NCBI GenBank assembly: GCA_946534895.1
Contig: CAMNDE010000002.1
Location: forward strand, 1 to 64,000
DNA from: UBA2943 sp946534895
GTDB lineage: Bacteria > Bacillota > Clostridia > Christensenellales > Aristaeellaceae
Direction: 5' to 3'
DNA: 64,000 nt
Shown: one piece after another, positions 1 to 8,457 of the stretch
How the letters are laid out: each line of letters begins with the position of its first letter
Numbering within the stretch: the stretch's first letter is position 1
Made by a program: the position numbers and the translations under genes
Notes under the pieces: model-generated
What the model saw: the letters and a program-made list of their open reading frames with translations, nothing else
Databases searched by the model: none
Told to the model about the DNA's origin: nothing

Positions 1-123
1 AAGTGGGGAAGTGAAACCGGCCGGAATGCTGACGGTCATGGGGGATGGTAGCCTCTGCGGCGGCGACTGTCAAGGGGAGGCTGCATGCGGTCTGTGCAAG
101 GATCAAAAAAAGAGGACAATGCA

Positions 124-156
124 AAAGCAGTCAGTCCGCGGGGGACTGACTGCTTT
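124..156 (-). terminator. groEL terminator
   Basis: A perfect 14-bp inverted repeat (124-137 with 143-156) has a 5-base loop and lies just after the groEL stop on the minus strand. A T-rich run (complement of 107-116) follows about ten bases later. It most likely ends the groES-groEL transcript. Confidence 0.75.
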
Positions 157-175
157 GTTGTCCGGTGGAACGGTA

Positions 176-1819
176 TTAGTACATGCCGCCCATGCCGCCG
201 GCTCCGCCAGCGGGTGCAGCAGGTTCGGGTTCGGGGATATCGGCCACCAGGGACTCGGTGGTCAGCACCATGGCTGCCACGGAGGCCGCATTCTGCAGGG
301 CAGAACGGGTTACCTTGGTAGGATCGATGATGCCGGCTTCAATCATGTCCACATAGGCGTCATGCAGGGCATCATAGCCATATCCGGCCTTGCCGTCGCT
401 CTTCTTGGTGGTCTTGATGTTCTCCACCACCACGCTGCCGTCAACACCGGCGTTCATGGCGATCTGGCGGACAGGCTCTTCCAGGGCACGCAGCACGATC
501 TGCACGCCGGTCTTGGCATCGCCTTCGAAGTTGCCTTCGATGGCCTTGACATAGGGCAGGACATTGATCAGGGCAATGCCGCCGCCAGGCACGATGCCTT
601 CCTCGGCAGCCGCACGGGTGGCAGCCAGAGCATCTTCGATACGCAGTTTGCGCTCTTTCATCTCAATCTCGGTGGCAGCACCGACCTGGATGACAGCAAC
701 GCCGCCGGCCAGCTTGGCCAGACGCTCCTGCAGCTTCTCACGGTCATAATCGCTGGTGGTTTCAGCGATCTGGGCACGGATCTGACCCACACGGGCTTCG
801 ATGTCAGCCTTCAGGCCGCTGCCGCCCACGATGGTGGTGTTTTCCTTGTTGACCTTGACCTGACGGGCCTTACCCAGCATATCCAGGGTGGCTTCCTTCA
901 GTTCAAGACCGGTCTCGGAGGAGATCACGGTGCCGCCGGTCAGAATGGCGATATCCTGCAGCATTTCCTTGCGGCGGTCGCCGAAACCGGGAGCCTTGAC
1001 GGCCACGCAGGTGAAGGTGCCGCGCAGCTTGTTCACAACCAGAGTGGACAGGGCTTCGCCTTCCACATCCTCGGCGATGATCAGCAGCTTCTTGCCGCTC
1101 TGCACGACCTGCTCAAGCAGGGGGAGAACTTCCTGGATGTTGGAGATCTTCTTGTCGGTGATCAGGATCAGCGGATCATCCAGAACAGCTTCCATCTTTT
1201 CGGTATCGGTGACCATGTAGGCGGAAGCATAGCCGCGGTCAAACATCATGCCTTCGGTGGTGGTCATGCCGGTGGACATGGTCTTGCTCTCTTCAACGGT
1301 GATAACGCCGTCGTTGCCCACGGTTTCCATGGCATCTGAGATCAGCTTGCCGATGGTCTCGTCAGCGGCGGAGTTGGCAGCAACCTGAGCAATGGCCTGC
1401 TTGCCGGAGATGGGCCGGGACAGTTCATGCAGACCCTTGACAGCAGCTTCCGTGGCGGCCTCAATGCCCTTCTTCAGGATCATGGGGTTGGCACCGGCAG
1501 CCAGGTTGCGCAGACCTTCACGGATGATGGCCTGAGCGAGCAGGGTAGCGGTGGTGGTGCCGTCGCCGGCCACATCATTGGTCTTGGTGGAAACTTCCTT
1601 CACCAGCTGAGCGCCCATGTTTTCAAAGGGGTCTTCCAGCTCGATTTCCTTGGCGATGGTCACACCGTCGTTGGTGATCAGGGGAGCACCGTACTTCTTG
1701 TCCAGAACCACGTTGCGGCCCTTGGGTCCAAGGGTGATTTTCACGGTATCAGCCAGGGCATTGACACCCTTTTCAAGACTGCGGCGGGCTTCCTCGCCAT
1801 ATTTAATCTGCTTTGCCAT
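176..1819 (-). CDS. groEL: Chaperonin GroEL (60 kDa, Hsp60)
   Basis: ATP-driven folding chaperonin of the cytosol; fourteen subunits form the double ring capped by GroES. The 547 residues are the normal family length. The ATP-binding signature DGTTT is at residues 86-90, and the C-terminus carries the usual flexible Gly-Met tail (GGMGGMY). The ATG has a good Shine-Dalgarno (AAGGAG) about 8 bases upstream. It is the second gene of the bicistronic groES-groEL unit, 19 bases after groES, and should share its HrcA/CIRCE heat-shock control. Nothing is odd about it. Confidence 0.99.
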   Translation of the reverse strand: MAKQIKYGEEARRSLEKGVNALADTVKITLGPKGRNVVLDKKYGAPLITNDGVTIAKEIELEDPFENMGAQLVKEVSTKTNDVAGDGTTTATLLAQAIIREGLRNLAAGANPMILKKGIEAATEAAVKGLHELSRPISGKQAIAQVAANSAADETIGKLISDAMETVGNDGVITVEESKTMSTGMTTTEGMMFDRGYASAYMVTDTEKMEAVLDDPLILITDKKISNIQEVLPLLEQVVQSGKKLLIIAEDVEGEALSTLVVNKLRGTFTCVAVKAPGFGDRRKEMLQDIAILTGGTVISSETGLELKEATLDMLGKARQVKVNKENTTIVGGSGLKADIEARVGQIRAQIAETTSDYDREKLQERLAKLAGGVAVIQVGAATEIEMKERKLRIEDALAATRAAAEEGIVPGGGIALINVLPYVKAIEGNFEGDAKTGVQIVLRALEEPVRQIAMNAGVDGSVVVENIKTTKKSDGKAGYGYDALHDAYVDMIEAGIIDPTKVTRSALQNAASVAAMVLTTESLVADIPEPEPAAPAGGAGGMGGMY

Positions 1820-1838
1820 TTGGCTTCACTCCTTTATC

Positions 1839-2123
1839 TTATTCCACAGTTGCCAGAATATCGGACTGGCGGACAATGATCAGCTCTTCGCCATCGATTT
1901 TCACTTCCGTGCCGGCATACTTGCTGTAGATGATCTTCTGGCCAACCTTGACCTGCATCTTGATTTCCTTGCCGTCTACCAGCCCGCCCGGGCCAACCGC
2001 CAGGATTTCAGCCATCTGGGGCTTTTCCTTTGCGGCACTTGTCAGAATCAGACCACCCTTGGTGGTTTCTTCAGCTTCTACATTCTTGATGACAACGCGG
2101 TCACCCAAAGGTTTCACGGTCAT
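1839..2123 (-). CDS. groES: Co-chaperonin GroES (10 kDa)
   Basis: Lid of the GroEL folding chamber; a heptameric ring that binds GroEL in the presence of ATP. The 94-residue reading starts MTVKPLGDRVV, the typical GroES N-terminus, and includes the mobile-loop region (EAEETTKGGLIL). An in-frame ATG 33 bases further upstream exists, but the AGGAGG at 2131-2136 sits correctly for the ATG at 2123, so that start is chosen. First gene of the groES-groEL operon, read from a sigma-A promoter followed by a CIRCE operator. Confidence 0.98.
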   Translation of the reverse strand: MTVKPLGDRVVIKNVEAEETTKGGLILTSAAKEKPQMAEILAVGPGGLVDGKEIKMQVKVGQKIIYSKYAGTEVKIDGEELIIVRQSDILATVE

Positions 2124-2149
2124 TTCGGTTACCTCCTGTATGGGTTTTG

Positions 2150-2176
2150 TTAGCACTCGCTCATGGTGAGTGCTAA
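2150..2176 (-). promoter_or_regulatory. CIRCE operator (HrcA binding site)
   Basis: TTAGCACTC, nine bases, then GAGTGCTAA: an exact match to the CIRCE consensus. It lies between the groES promoter and start codon, inside the 5' leader. HrcA bound here represses groES-groEL at normal temperature. No hrcA gene is in this window, so the repressor must be encoded elsewhere. Confidence 0.97.
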
Positions 2177-2187
2177 TTTACGGTGCT

Positions 2188-2216
2188 ACTATACCCCATT
2201 TGCGCCGGATATGCAA
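2188..2216 (-). promoter_or_regulatory. groES-groEL sigma-A promoter
   Basis: On the minus strand TTGCAT (complement of 2211-2216) and TATAGT (complement of 2188-2193) are 17 bases apart and lie directly upstream of the CIRCE element. This is the expected arrangement for an HrcA-controlled groE operon. Confidence 0.85.
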
Positions 2217-2375
2217 ACAGAAAATGCGGGAGAAAACAGGCTTAAATTCCAGAAAATGTGAAAAATTCTCAAACTTTCTCTAAAAAACTCGAAAATTCTC
2301 AAAATAACAAACAATTCCGAAGAACTGAAAATGTAGGCAATATGGTACAATCCATCCGGGAAAGGGAGGAAGGAC

Positions 2376-3434
2376 ATGCGTATGGAAGATGGGGCATCCG
2401 TGGCAGGACTGCTTCTGGCGTGGTATGACGTGCATCGGCGGTCGCTGCCATGGCGCGAGAACCGGGATCCCTACCGGATCTGGGTGTCGGAGGTCATGCT
2501 TCAGCAGACCCGGGTTGAAACTGTGCTTTCCTATTTTAATTCGTTTCTGGAACGCTTTCCGGACATCCGGACGCTGGCGGATGCGGAACTGGAGGAGGTC
2601 CTGAGGGCATGGCAGGGTCTCGGATACTATCGGCGGGCGCGAATGCTCTGGACGGGCAGCCGACAGATGATCGATGAATACGGCGGCATGCCGCGCACCT
2701 ATGATGCACTGAAGAGCATTCGGGGAATCGGCACCTATACGGCCGGTGCCGTGGCCAGCATTGCGTTTCAGGAACGCCGGGCTGCCGTGGACGGGAATGC
2801 CGTCCGTGTTTTTGCGCGGATGCTGCGCATGCAGGAAACCGCGGACACGGGAAAAGGCCGAAAGATGATCGAGGAGAAAGCCCAGGAATGGGTGCCGGAA
2901 GACCGGCCCGGGGATTTCAATCAGGCGGTCATGGACCTGGGCAGCATGGTATGCAAAGTGGGAAAGCCGCTGTGCAGTTCCTGTCCGCTTGCGCAGGTAT
3001 GCGCGGCATGTGAGGCCGGGGACGCGGGCAATTATCCGGTGCTGAGCCATGACCGGCCCAAAACCGTGGTTCCGTGCACCGTGATGATCATCACCTCCGG
3101 CAGGGCGGTTCTCATGCAGAAGAGAACGGAAGGCCTTCTGTCGGACATGTGGGTATTTCCCATGCTGGAAAGTCAGAGCATGACAGCAGAGGAAACAGAG
3201 GCCTATATAAAGGAAAAGCTCCACCTTGACTGCCGGATTGTCCGGGAGGAAGGTGAAGCCAGGCATGTGTTCACGCACAGAATATGGGAAATGCGGCTGT
3301 TTTCGGCGGATGTGAGCAGAAAGAATGTGGACGCCTGCCGCTGGGCGGATGCTGATGAGATGGAGGAACTGCCCATCCCCACCGCCATGAAGGCGGCAAA
3401 AAAGCGTGCGCGGGAGCTGCTGAGCCGGGTCTGA
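2376..3434 (+). CDS. mutY: Adenine DNA glycosylase MutY
   Basis: Removes adenine mispaired with 8-oxoguanine, starting base-excision repair. At 352 residues it has the normal MutY layout: helix-hairpin-helix glycosylase domain, iron-sulfur cluster, and a NUDIX-like C-terminal domain that recognises 8-oxoG. The catalytic Glu is E39 in EVMLQQTRV and the catalytic Asp is D139 in VDGNA. The [4Fe-4S] ligands C193, C200, C203 and C209 keep the C-X6-C-X2-C-X5-C spacing. GGAGG sits 6 bases before the ATG. A possible extended -10 (TACAAT at 2346-2351) lies upstream. It ends 8 bases from the convergent thioesterase gene. Confidence 0.97.
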   Translation: MRMEDGASVAGLLLAWYDVHRRSLPWRENRDPYRIWVSEVMLQQTRVETVLSYFNSFLERFPDIRTLADAELEEVLRAWQGLGYYRRARMLWTGSRQMIDEYGGMPRTYDALKSIRGIGTYTAGAVASIAFQERRAAVDGNAVRVFARMLRMQETADTGKGRKMIEEKAQEWVPEDRPGDFNQAVMDLGSMVCKVGKPLCSSCPLAQVCAACEAGDAGNYPVLSHDRPKTVVPCTVMIITSGRAVLMQKRTEGLLSDMWVFPMLESQSMTAEETEAYIKEKLHLDCRIVREEGEARHVFTHRIWEMRLFSADVSRKNVDACRWADADEMEELPIPTAMKAAKKRARELLSRV

Positions 3435-3442
3435 CCGGTTTA

Positions 3443-4183
3443 TCAGTTACGAGGCGTAAGTTCCCCGCAGATATCGAAACACGCTTCCGTGTCCCGCATA
3501 CCGGTGCAGGAAAAACGGTTGTCCTCTCTGCGCAGAAGCAGGCTGATGTCCTGATCCGGCCGGATCTCCGCGTGATAGTTTATGGCAAAATGCTTCAGCT
3601 GCATGCTTTCCATGCAGTGAATGCCCAGCGCGTTGCAGCACAGATCCATGTAGCGCGCGTTGTTGACGTGGCCGTTGACGTCCAGATCCGAATAAACCGG
3701 TACATAGGGTATGATCTCAGGGTCAGCCGCAAGCGGCTGGACCTGGATGGGCAGATGGTCCAGGGTGGGTTCCATATCGGAATTGTCGGGCATTCTTGAA
3801 GAAACGGATCCCGGGGGAACAGACCTGCGGGTGTCAAGATTCAGGAGCATCCACATGCTTCCGCAGCGTCCGAGTTCTTCACCGGTTTCCTGGCTGCGGA
3901 TCCGGAAGTAGCGAGGGAAGAACCAGTGGCGGGTCGGGCGGTGAAATGTCTCGATCTCGATGGTTTCACCGATGCGGGGATAACGGTCCATTTCCACTTC
4001 GCCGCGGATGAGGACCCATGCAATACGGTCATGAATCAGCTGCAGGCGGCCTACGCCCAGCTGATGGCTGTGCACGCCTGCGGCTTCCTGGCATGCTTCC
4101 AGGATGGCGCTGGGACGCCAGGCGCCGGCGAGGTCACAGTTGGATGTGAGGATGGGGTATGAGCTGGTCCAGGATTTGCACAT
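3443..4183 (-). CDS. Acyl-ACP thioesterase (FatA/FatB-like)
   Basis: Predicted to release fatty acids from acyl carrier protein. The 246 residues form a double-hotdog architecture: the N-terminal half contains SNCDLAGAWRPSAILEACQE and a substrate-handling stretch IGETIEIETF, and the second half contains YSDLDVNGHVNNARYMDLC, the Asn/His motif typical of this thioesterase family. The frame is open further upstream, but the ATG at 4183 has AAAGG in the right place and follows a promoter. Transcribed alone, divergent from the hutP-cmk unit and convergent with mutY. Chain-length specificity cannot be read from the sequence. Confidence 0.87.
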   Translation of the reverse strand: MCKSWTSSYPILTSNCDLAGAWRPSAILEACQEAAGVHSHQLGVGRLQLIHDRIAWVLIRGEVEMDRYPRIGETIEIETFHRPTRHWFFPRYFRIRSQETGEELGRCGSMWMLLNLDTRRSVPPGSVSSRMPDNSDMEPTLDHLPIQVQPLAADPEIIPYVPVYSDLDVNGHVNNARYMDLCCNALGIHCMESMQLKHFAINYHAEIRPDQDISLLLRREDNRFSCTGMRDTEACFDICGELTPRN

Positions 4184-4219
4184 GACAGTTCGACCTTTCG
4201 AATTGGAGTTTTCCCTGTA

Positions 4220-4247
4220 ATCATACATGACTTGTGAAAGGTTGCAA
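4220..4247 (-). promoter_or_regulatory. Promoter of the acyl-ACP thioesterase gene
   Basis: Minus-strand TTGCAA (4242-4247) and TATGAT (4220-4225) are 16 bases apart, 36 bases upstream of the ATG. The divergent hutP promoter starts about 30 bases away. Confidence 0.6.
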
Positions 4248-4276
4248 GGCCAGAACGGCGGAAATACAGGTTTTTG

Positions 4277-4305
4277 TTGCATAGGACTTCAAGGAAGGCT
4301 ATAAT
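4277..4305 (+). promoter_or_regulatory. Promoter of the hutP-cmk-plsC unit
   Basis: TTGCAT (4277-4282), 17 bases, then a perfect TATAAT (4300-4305), 25 bases before the HutP-like start codon. One of the best sigma-A promoters in the window. Confidence 0.82.
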
Positions 4306-4330
4306 TTCCGTAATGGAAGGAGGCTCATAT

Positions 4331-4756
4331 ATGGATATGGCTGGTACGCCGCTGGAAAGCAGGGATGTGGCGAGAGCGTCGATGATGCTGGCCATGACCC
4401 GGAACCGTCAGGAGGAAAGCGCCATGCTTTCCGACCTTCAGTCCCAGGGGCTGATGTGTGCAGCCTCGGATTACGGCGGAGATTATCTTCAGTCTGTGCC
4501 AAAGATTGTGGAACGGGCCGTACAGTGTGCCAGGCGTGCGGGTATGATTCAGGAAACGGTGCACGATGAAGGCACGGTGGCCGGAGCCGCACGGGAAGCG
4601 CTGAATCAGATCAGTGACAAGGCACTGGGATTTTCCGTGGGCGGCAAGATCGCCGTGTGCCGCTTTGGAGAGCATGTGGCGGTTGCCGTGTTCTTCGGAG
4701 TCGGGCTTGGGCATCTCAATGAAGTCTGCCTCGGCATGGGACACAGAAGCATATGA
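4331..4756 (+). CDS. HutP-family protein
   Basis: The 141-residue product resembles HutP, the L-histidine- and Mg2+-dependent RNA-binding antiterminator of histidine catabolism in Bacillus. The C-terminal part (GGKIAVCRFGEHVAV... then GVGLGHLNEVCLGMGHR) corresponds to the HutP core that holds the metal-binding histidines. The ATG at 4331 follows GGAAGGAGG. No hut gene is nearby; the gene leads the cmk-plsC unit and its stop overlaps an in-frame upstream ATG of cmk. Family membership is fairly secure; that it binds histidine or RNA here is inference. Confidence 0.75.
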   Translation: MDMAGTPLESRDVARASMMLAMTRNRQEESAMLSDLQSQGLMCAASDYGGDYLQSVPKIVERAVQCARRAGMIQETVHDEGTVAGAAREALNQISDKALGFSVGGKIAVCRFGEHVAVAVFFGVGLGHLNEVCLGMGHRSI

Positions 4757-4779
4757 ACGAAAAGGAAAGAGGGATTGTT

Positions 4780-5445
4780 ATGCCTTTGAGCATTGCCATG
4801 GACGGTCCTGTCGGCGCAGGGAAAAGCAGTATTGCGGATGCGGTGGCCGAAAGACTGGGGATTCTACATCTGGACACGGGTGCCATGTACCGGGCAGCCG
4901 CTGTGTACTGTCTGGACTGCGGCGTGGACATTGACGACCGGGAAGCCGTGGAAAAGCTGGTAAATGGGCTCGTGGTGGACGTCACGTTTGAAGAAGGACA
5001 TCAGCTTACATTCGCGGACGGCCGGGATGTGACCAGACGTCTGAGAACGGAGGCCACCAGCATGGCAGCGTCCAAAATCGCCACCTATCCCGGCGTGCGC
5101 AGGGCCATGGTGCGCGCTCAGCAGGCGCTTGCAAAGACCCAGTCCATGCTGGTGGACGGGCGGGATATCTGTACAGTGGTGCTTCCGAACGCAAGCGTAA
5201 AGATATTTCTCACGGCTTCCGATACGGTGCGGGCACAGCGCAGGTATCTGCAGCTGCAGGAAAAAGGGGAGCAGGCGGATTTCGCGGAAGTGCTGGAGGA
5301 TCTGCGGCGCAGGGACCGTCAGGACATGGAACGCGAAACGGATCCCCTGCGGATCGCCGAAGACGCAGTTGTGGTGGATACATCGGACATGAACTTTGAG
5401 GAAAGTGTGGAAGCGGTGCTTAAGGTGGTGGAAGCAGCAAAATGA
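4780..5445 (+). CDS. cmk: Cytidylate kinase
   Basis: Phosphorylates CMP and dCMP to the diphosphates in pyrimidine salvage. The 221 residues match the family length. The P-loop GPVGAGKS is at residues 9-16, followed by HLDTGAMYR and the CMP-binding VDGRDICTVV. An in-frame ATG at 4753 overlaps the previous stop but has no ribosome site, whereas the ATG at 4780 has AGAGGG upstream and gives the usual N-terminus, so it is preferred. The gene overlaps plsC by 4 bases. The cmk-plsC-ispH/rpsA order is common in Clostridia. Confidence 0.97.
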   Translation: MPLSIAMDGPVGAGKSSIADAVAERLGILHLDTGAMYRAAAVYCLDCGVDIDDREAVEKLVNGLVVDVTFEEGHQLTFADGRDVTRRLRTEATSMAASKIATYPGVRRAMVRAQQALAKTQSMLVDGRDICTVVLPNASVKIFLTASDTVRAQRRYLQLQEKGEQADFAEVLEDLRRRDRQDMERETDPLRIAEDAVVVDTSDMNFEESVEAVLKVVEAAK

Positions 5446-6065
5446 GTGAGGAAAAAAAGTACAGGCGCTCCAGATTCTATGAATTGGTCCGGGTGCTGGT
5501 TACCATTCTTTTCCATACCCTGTCGCCGGTCAGGTGCCATCATACGGAACGGCTTCCGAAAGAAGGCCCCTACCTGCTGATTTCCAATCATTTCTCCAAT
5601 ATGGATCCCCTTATCATGGGATATCCGGTCAAAAAGGAACAGCTCATCTTTCTGGGGAAGAAGGAACTGATGCATAACCGGCTGATGGCGGCCATTGCCA
5701 GAACAGTGAGCATGATTCCCATTGCCCGCGGACAGGCGGACATGGAGGCCATGCGGGCCTGCATGCGCGTGCTGAAGGAAGGCCGGATCCTGGGCATATT
5801 CCCGGAAGGAACGCGCCACCATGAAGGGATCATGGAGGAAATCATGGACGGTTTTGCCCTGATTGCCCTGCGCAGCGGTGTCCCGCTGGTTCCCATGCTG
5901 ATCAGCCGGAAATGGCGGCTGTTCTCCGTGGTGCATGTCGTGATCGGGGAGCCGGTGGAGTACCAGGATCTGCGGGAAAGCGGAGTCAACAAGGATAACT
6001 GTGCCAAGCTGATAGAACGGATCCGGGCATCCTACAGCGCGATGCAGGAAGAACTGAAAAAGTGA
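5442..6065 (+). CDS. plsC: 1-acyl-sn-glycerol-3-phosphate acyltransferase
   Basis: Adds the second acyl chain to lysophosphatidic acid to make phosphatidic acid at the membrane. The acyltransferase motif H-X4-D is in NHFSNMD (H50, D55), and the phosphate-binding motif FPEGTR is at 120-125. With 207 residues it is a compact PlsC. A hydrophobic N-terminal stretch (about residues 14-28) may sit on the membrane. Its ATG overlaps the cmk stop (ATGA), so translation is probably coupled. A terminator follows at once. Confidence 0.95.
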   Translation: MSEEKKYRRSRFYELVRVLVTILFHTLSPVRCHHTERLPKEGPYLLISNHFSNMDPLIMGYPVKKEQLIFLGKKELMHNRLMAAIARTVSMIPIARGQADMEAMRACMRVLKEGRILGIFPEGTRHHEGIMEEIMDGFALIALRSGVPLVPMLISRKWRLFSVVHVVIGEPVEYQDLRESGVNKDNCAKLIERIRASYSAMQEELKK

Positions 6066-6067
6066 GG

Positions 6068-6108
6068 AAAGACACAGTTGCGGAATCGGACCGCTTCTGT
6101 GTCTTTTT
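6068..6108 (+). terminator. plsC terminator
   Basis: AAAGACACAG (6068-6077) pairs with CTGTGTCTTT (6097-6106), with a second short GCGG/CCGC stem inside, then T residues. It starts 3 bases after the plsC stop. Confidence 0.8.
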
Positions 6109-6360
6109 GCAAAAGCGGCGGATTGCCCCAGCGTGTGCCCAGGGAGGCTTCCGGACACACAGGGGAAAACGTGGACATATATGAATGATTGACAGTTCAG
6201 GATTGCATCTGTGCCCACATCAGGATCTGCGGGAATATGGGATCGTGCGGAGCGCGCAGCGGTCAGGAAAGAAATTCTGTATTTTTTTTTGGAATGCTTG
6301 CAGGAAATGCATGGAACATGTCGAACAGTGTCGAGAAGGAAACTGTGAAAGGAGTCTTGC
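6109..6360 (+). other. Leader region upstream of ispH-rpsA
   Basis: About 250 bases without a convincing gene. Visible are a nine-T run near 6285-6293 and, just before the ATG at 6361, a ribosome site (AAAGGAG). TTGACA at 6190-6195 and TTGCAG at 6299-6304 resemble -35 boxes, but neither has a good -10 at 16-18 bases. The ispH-rpsA promoter is probably here but I cannot place it. Confidence 0.4.
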
Positions 6361-8379
6361 ATGCAGATCAAAGTTGCAGCACACGCCGGGTTCTGTATGG
6401 GAGTTCGTCGCGCTGTGGAAGCTGCATGGTCGGTTGCGGAGAAACAGGTGCCTGCCTGTACCCTTGGTGAATTGATTCACAATCCCCAGGTGGTGTCAGG
6501 TCTGGCGCAGCGGGGGGTCCTGCCCGTTGAGAAGCCTGCCGAGGCAGGTGACAGACTGGTTCTAATCCGCAGCCATGGTGTTTCACCGTTTGTGCTCAAA
6601 GAACTGTCGGATCGGGGAAGCGAGATTCTGGATCTCACCTGTCCGTTCGTGGATCGGCTGCATAAGCTTGTGGCTGAGTATTCCAAGGACGGAGCAAGCG
6701 TGATCTTGGTCGGAGAACAGGCCCATCCAGAAGTTCAGGGAACTGCAGGATGGGCAAGGGGTCCGGTGTATCTGGTCAGTGGCCCGGAGGAGGCTGAAGC
6801 GCTTCCTTCTCTGGATACTGCATTGGCCTGTGTACAGACGACCTATCCCATGGACAGATGGGAAGCGGTTCTGACGGTGCTGCGCCGCAAGGTTGATCAC
6901 CTTGAGGAGCGGTGCACCATATGTTCCGCCACCGCAATTCGCCAGCAGGAAGCCGCGGACCTGGCTTCCGAAGTGGATGCGATGGTGGTCATTGGCGGCA
7001 GGAAGAGCTCAAACACCAAGAAGCTATATGAAGCATGCGCAAGACGATGCCCGAACACCATTCTGGTGGAGACGGCAGCGGAGATCCCGCAGGACTTTCT
7101 CAAGCAGCTTTCCGGTACAGTAGGAGTCACGGCCGGAGCATCTACTCCGGATGACTCACTTAAGGAGGTTGTCACTTTTATGACCGACATGGAGAACAAG
7201 ATCCAGGAAAACATCAATGCTGAAGAAGCCAACAAGAATGACTTCATGGCTGAAGTCGACGCCACGCTCGTCAAGATCCGTCCCGGCAGCACTGTCACTG
7301 GCACCGTGGTGCAGATCACCGATGATGAAGTATGCGTCAATATCGGCTACAAGTCTGACGGACTGATCAAGCGGTCCGATCTGGCCCAGCAGGATGTGAA
7401 ACTGGGTGACGAGATTGAGGTCGAAGTTGTGAAAGTCAATGATGGCGAAGGCAACGTGCTTCTTTCTCAGCGCAACATTGTCAACCGCAAGGCCTGGGAA
7501 GAACTCATGGCCAAGTACGAAGCCGGCGAGTACGTGGAAGGCGTCGGCAAGGAAGCCGTCAAGGGCGGACTTCTGGCAGACGTGGGCGGCGTGCGCGCCT
7601 TCGTGCCTGCTTCTCAGCTGGCTCCCCGCTATGTTGAGAAGATCGATGATTTTGTCGGCAAGGACATGAAGCTGAAGATCATCGAAGTGGACAAGCAGAA
7701 GAAGCGCATTGTGGCCAGCCGCAAGGCTGTGATCCTCGAGGAAAGCGCTGCCAAGAAGAAGGAAGCCTGGGACCGTCTTGAGGAAGGCGTTGTCATTCAC
7801 GGCATCGTGCGTCGTCTGACCGATTTCGGCGCTTTCGTGGATGTCGGCGGCGTGGATGGTCTGGTGCATATCACCGACCTGAGCTGGGGCCATGTGAAGC
7901 ATCCCAGCGAAGTCGTGAAGCCCAACCAGGAAGTGGACGTGAAGATCCTGAGCCTGGACCGCGAGCGCGAGCGCATTCAGCTTGGCTACAAGCAGCTGCA
8001 GCCCCGTCCGTGGGACAATGCCGCTGAGAAGTATCCTCAGGGCTGCGTCGTGGAAGGCAAGGTCGTACGCATTGTGACCTTCGGCGCTTTTGTGGAGCTG
8101 GAACCCGGCCTGGATGGTCTGGTGCATATTTCCCAGTGCGCTCTGAACAAGATTGCCAAGGTGGAAGATGCTGTTGAAGTCGGCCAGACGGTTCGCGTGA
8201 AGGTCCTGAGCGTGGATACCGAGCACAAGCGCATCTCCCTGAGCATCCGTCAGGTGCTGGAAGATGAGGCTTTTGAAGCCGGTGCAGAGGATGATCTGGA
8301 GCTGAACACTGCTGATGAGCAGCCTGTGGCAAGCGTGGACAGCGAAGAAGCTGCTCCCGAAGAGAATACCGAAGCCTGA
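6361..8379 (+). CDS. ispH: IspH-ribosomal protein S1 fusion (HMBPP reductase / S1)
   Basis: Bifunctional 672-residue protein. Residues 1-275 are 4-hydroxy-3-methylbut-2-enyl diphosphate reductase, the last step of the MEP isoprenoid pathway. The iron-sulfur cysteines C12 (GFCMGV), C94 (DLTCPF) and C188 (TICSAT) and substrate-binding H40 and H122 are present. An acidic linker leads to four S1 RNA-binding repeats at about 308-371, 388-455, 475-543 and 559-628, the last two being the best conserved (FGAFVDVGG, FGAFVELEPG). This fusion is known in Clostridia. The S1 half is likely the genome's rpsA-like translation factor. Preceded by cmk-plsC and flanked by terminators. Confidence 0.96.
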   Translation: MQIKVAAHAGFCMGVRRAVEAAWSVAEKQVPACTLGELIHNPQVVSGLAQRGVLPVEKPAEAGDRLVLIRSHGVSPFVLKELSDRGSEILDLTCPFVDRLHKLVAEYSKDGASVILVGEQAHPEVQGTAGWARGPVYLVSGPEEAEALPSLDTALACVQTTYPMDRWEAVLTVLRRKVDHLEERCTICSATAIRQQEAADLASEVDAMVVIGGRKSSNTKKLYEACARRCPNTILVETAAEIPQDFLKQLSGTVGVTAGASTPDDSLKEVVTFMTDMENKIQENINAEEANKNDFMAEVDATLVKIRPGSTVTGTVVQITDDEVCVNIGYKSDGLIKRSDLAQQDVKLGDEIEVEVVKVNDGEGNVLLSQRNIVNRKAWEELMAKYEAGEYVEGVGKEAVKGGLLADVGGVRAFVPASQLAPRYVEKIDDFVGKDMKLKIIEVDKQKKRIVASRKAVILEESAAKKKEAWDRLEEGVVIHGIVRRLTDFGAFVDVGGVDGLVHITDLSWGHVKHPSEVVKPNQEVDVKILSLDRERERIQLGYKQLQPRPWDNAAEKYPQGCVVEGKVVRIVTFGAFVELEPGLDGLVHISQCALNKIAKVEDAVEVGQTVRVKVLSVDTEHKRISLSIRQVLEDEAFEAGAEDDLELNTADEQPVASVDSEEAAPEENTEA

Positions 8380-8392
8380 TCTGAAATCAGTC

Positions 8393-8424
8393 AGTAAAAA
8401 AGTGGCGTGAGCCACTTTTTTACT
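8393..8424 (+). terminator. ispH-rpsA terminator
   Basis: Perfect 14-bp stem (8393-8406 with 8411-8424), GTGA loop, six T residues in the descending arm. It lies 13 bases after the stop. Confidence 0.88.
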
Positions 8425-8457
8425 TTGCATGGAGTCCGGAAAGGAGTCGATCGTCTC

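Noticed and set aside
11..1339. Long open frame (442 codons) on the plus strand opposite groEL
   Set aside because: Low-complexity Gly/His/Leu translation mirroring GroEL codons; a shadow of a G+C-rich, strongly biased gene.
8407..8457. Upstream start for thiamine pyrophosphokinase
   Set aside because: The extra codons lie in the ispH-rpsA terminator hairpin; the ATG at 8458 has a proper ribosome site.
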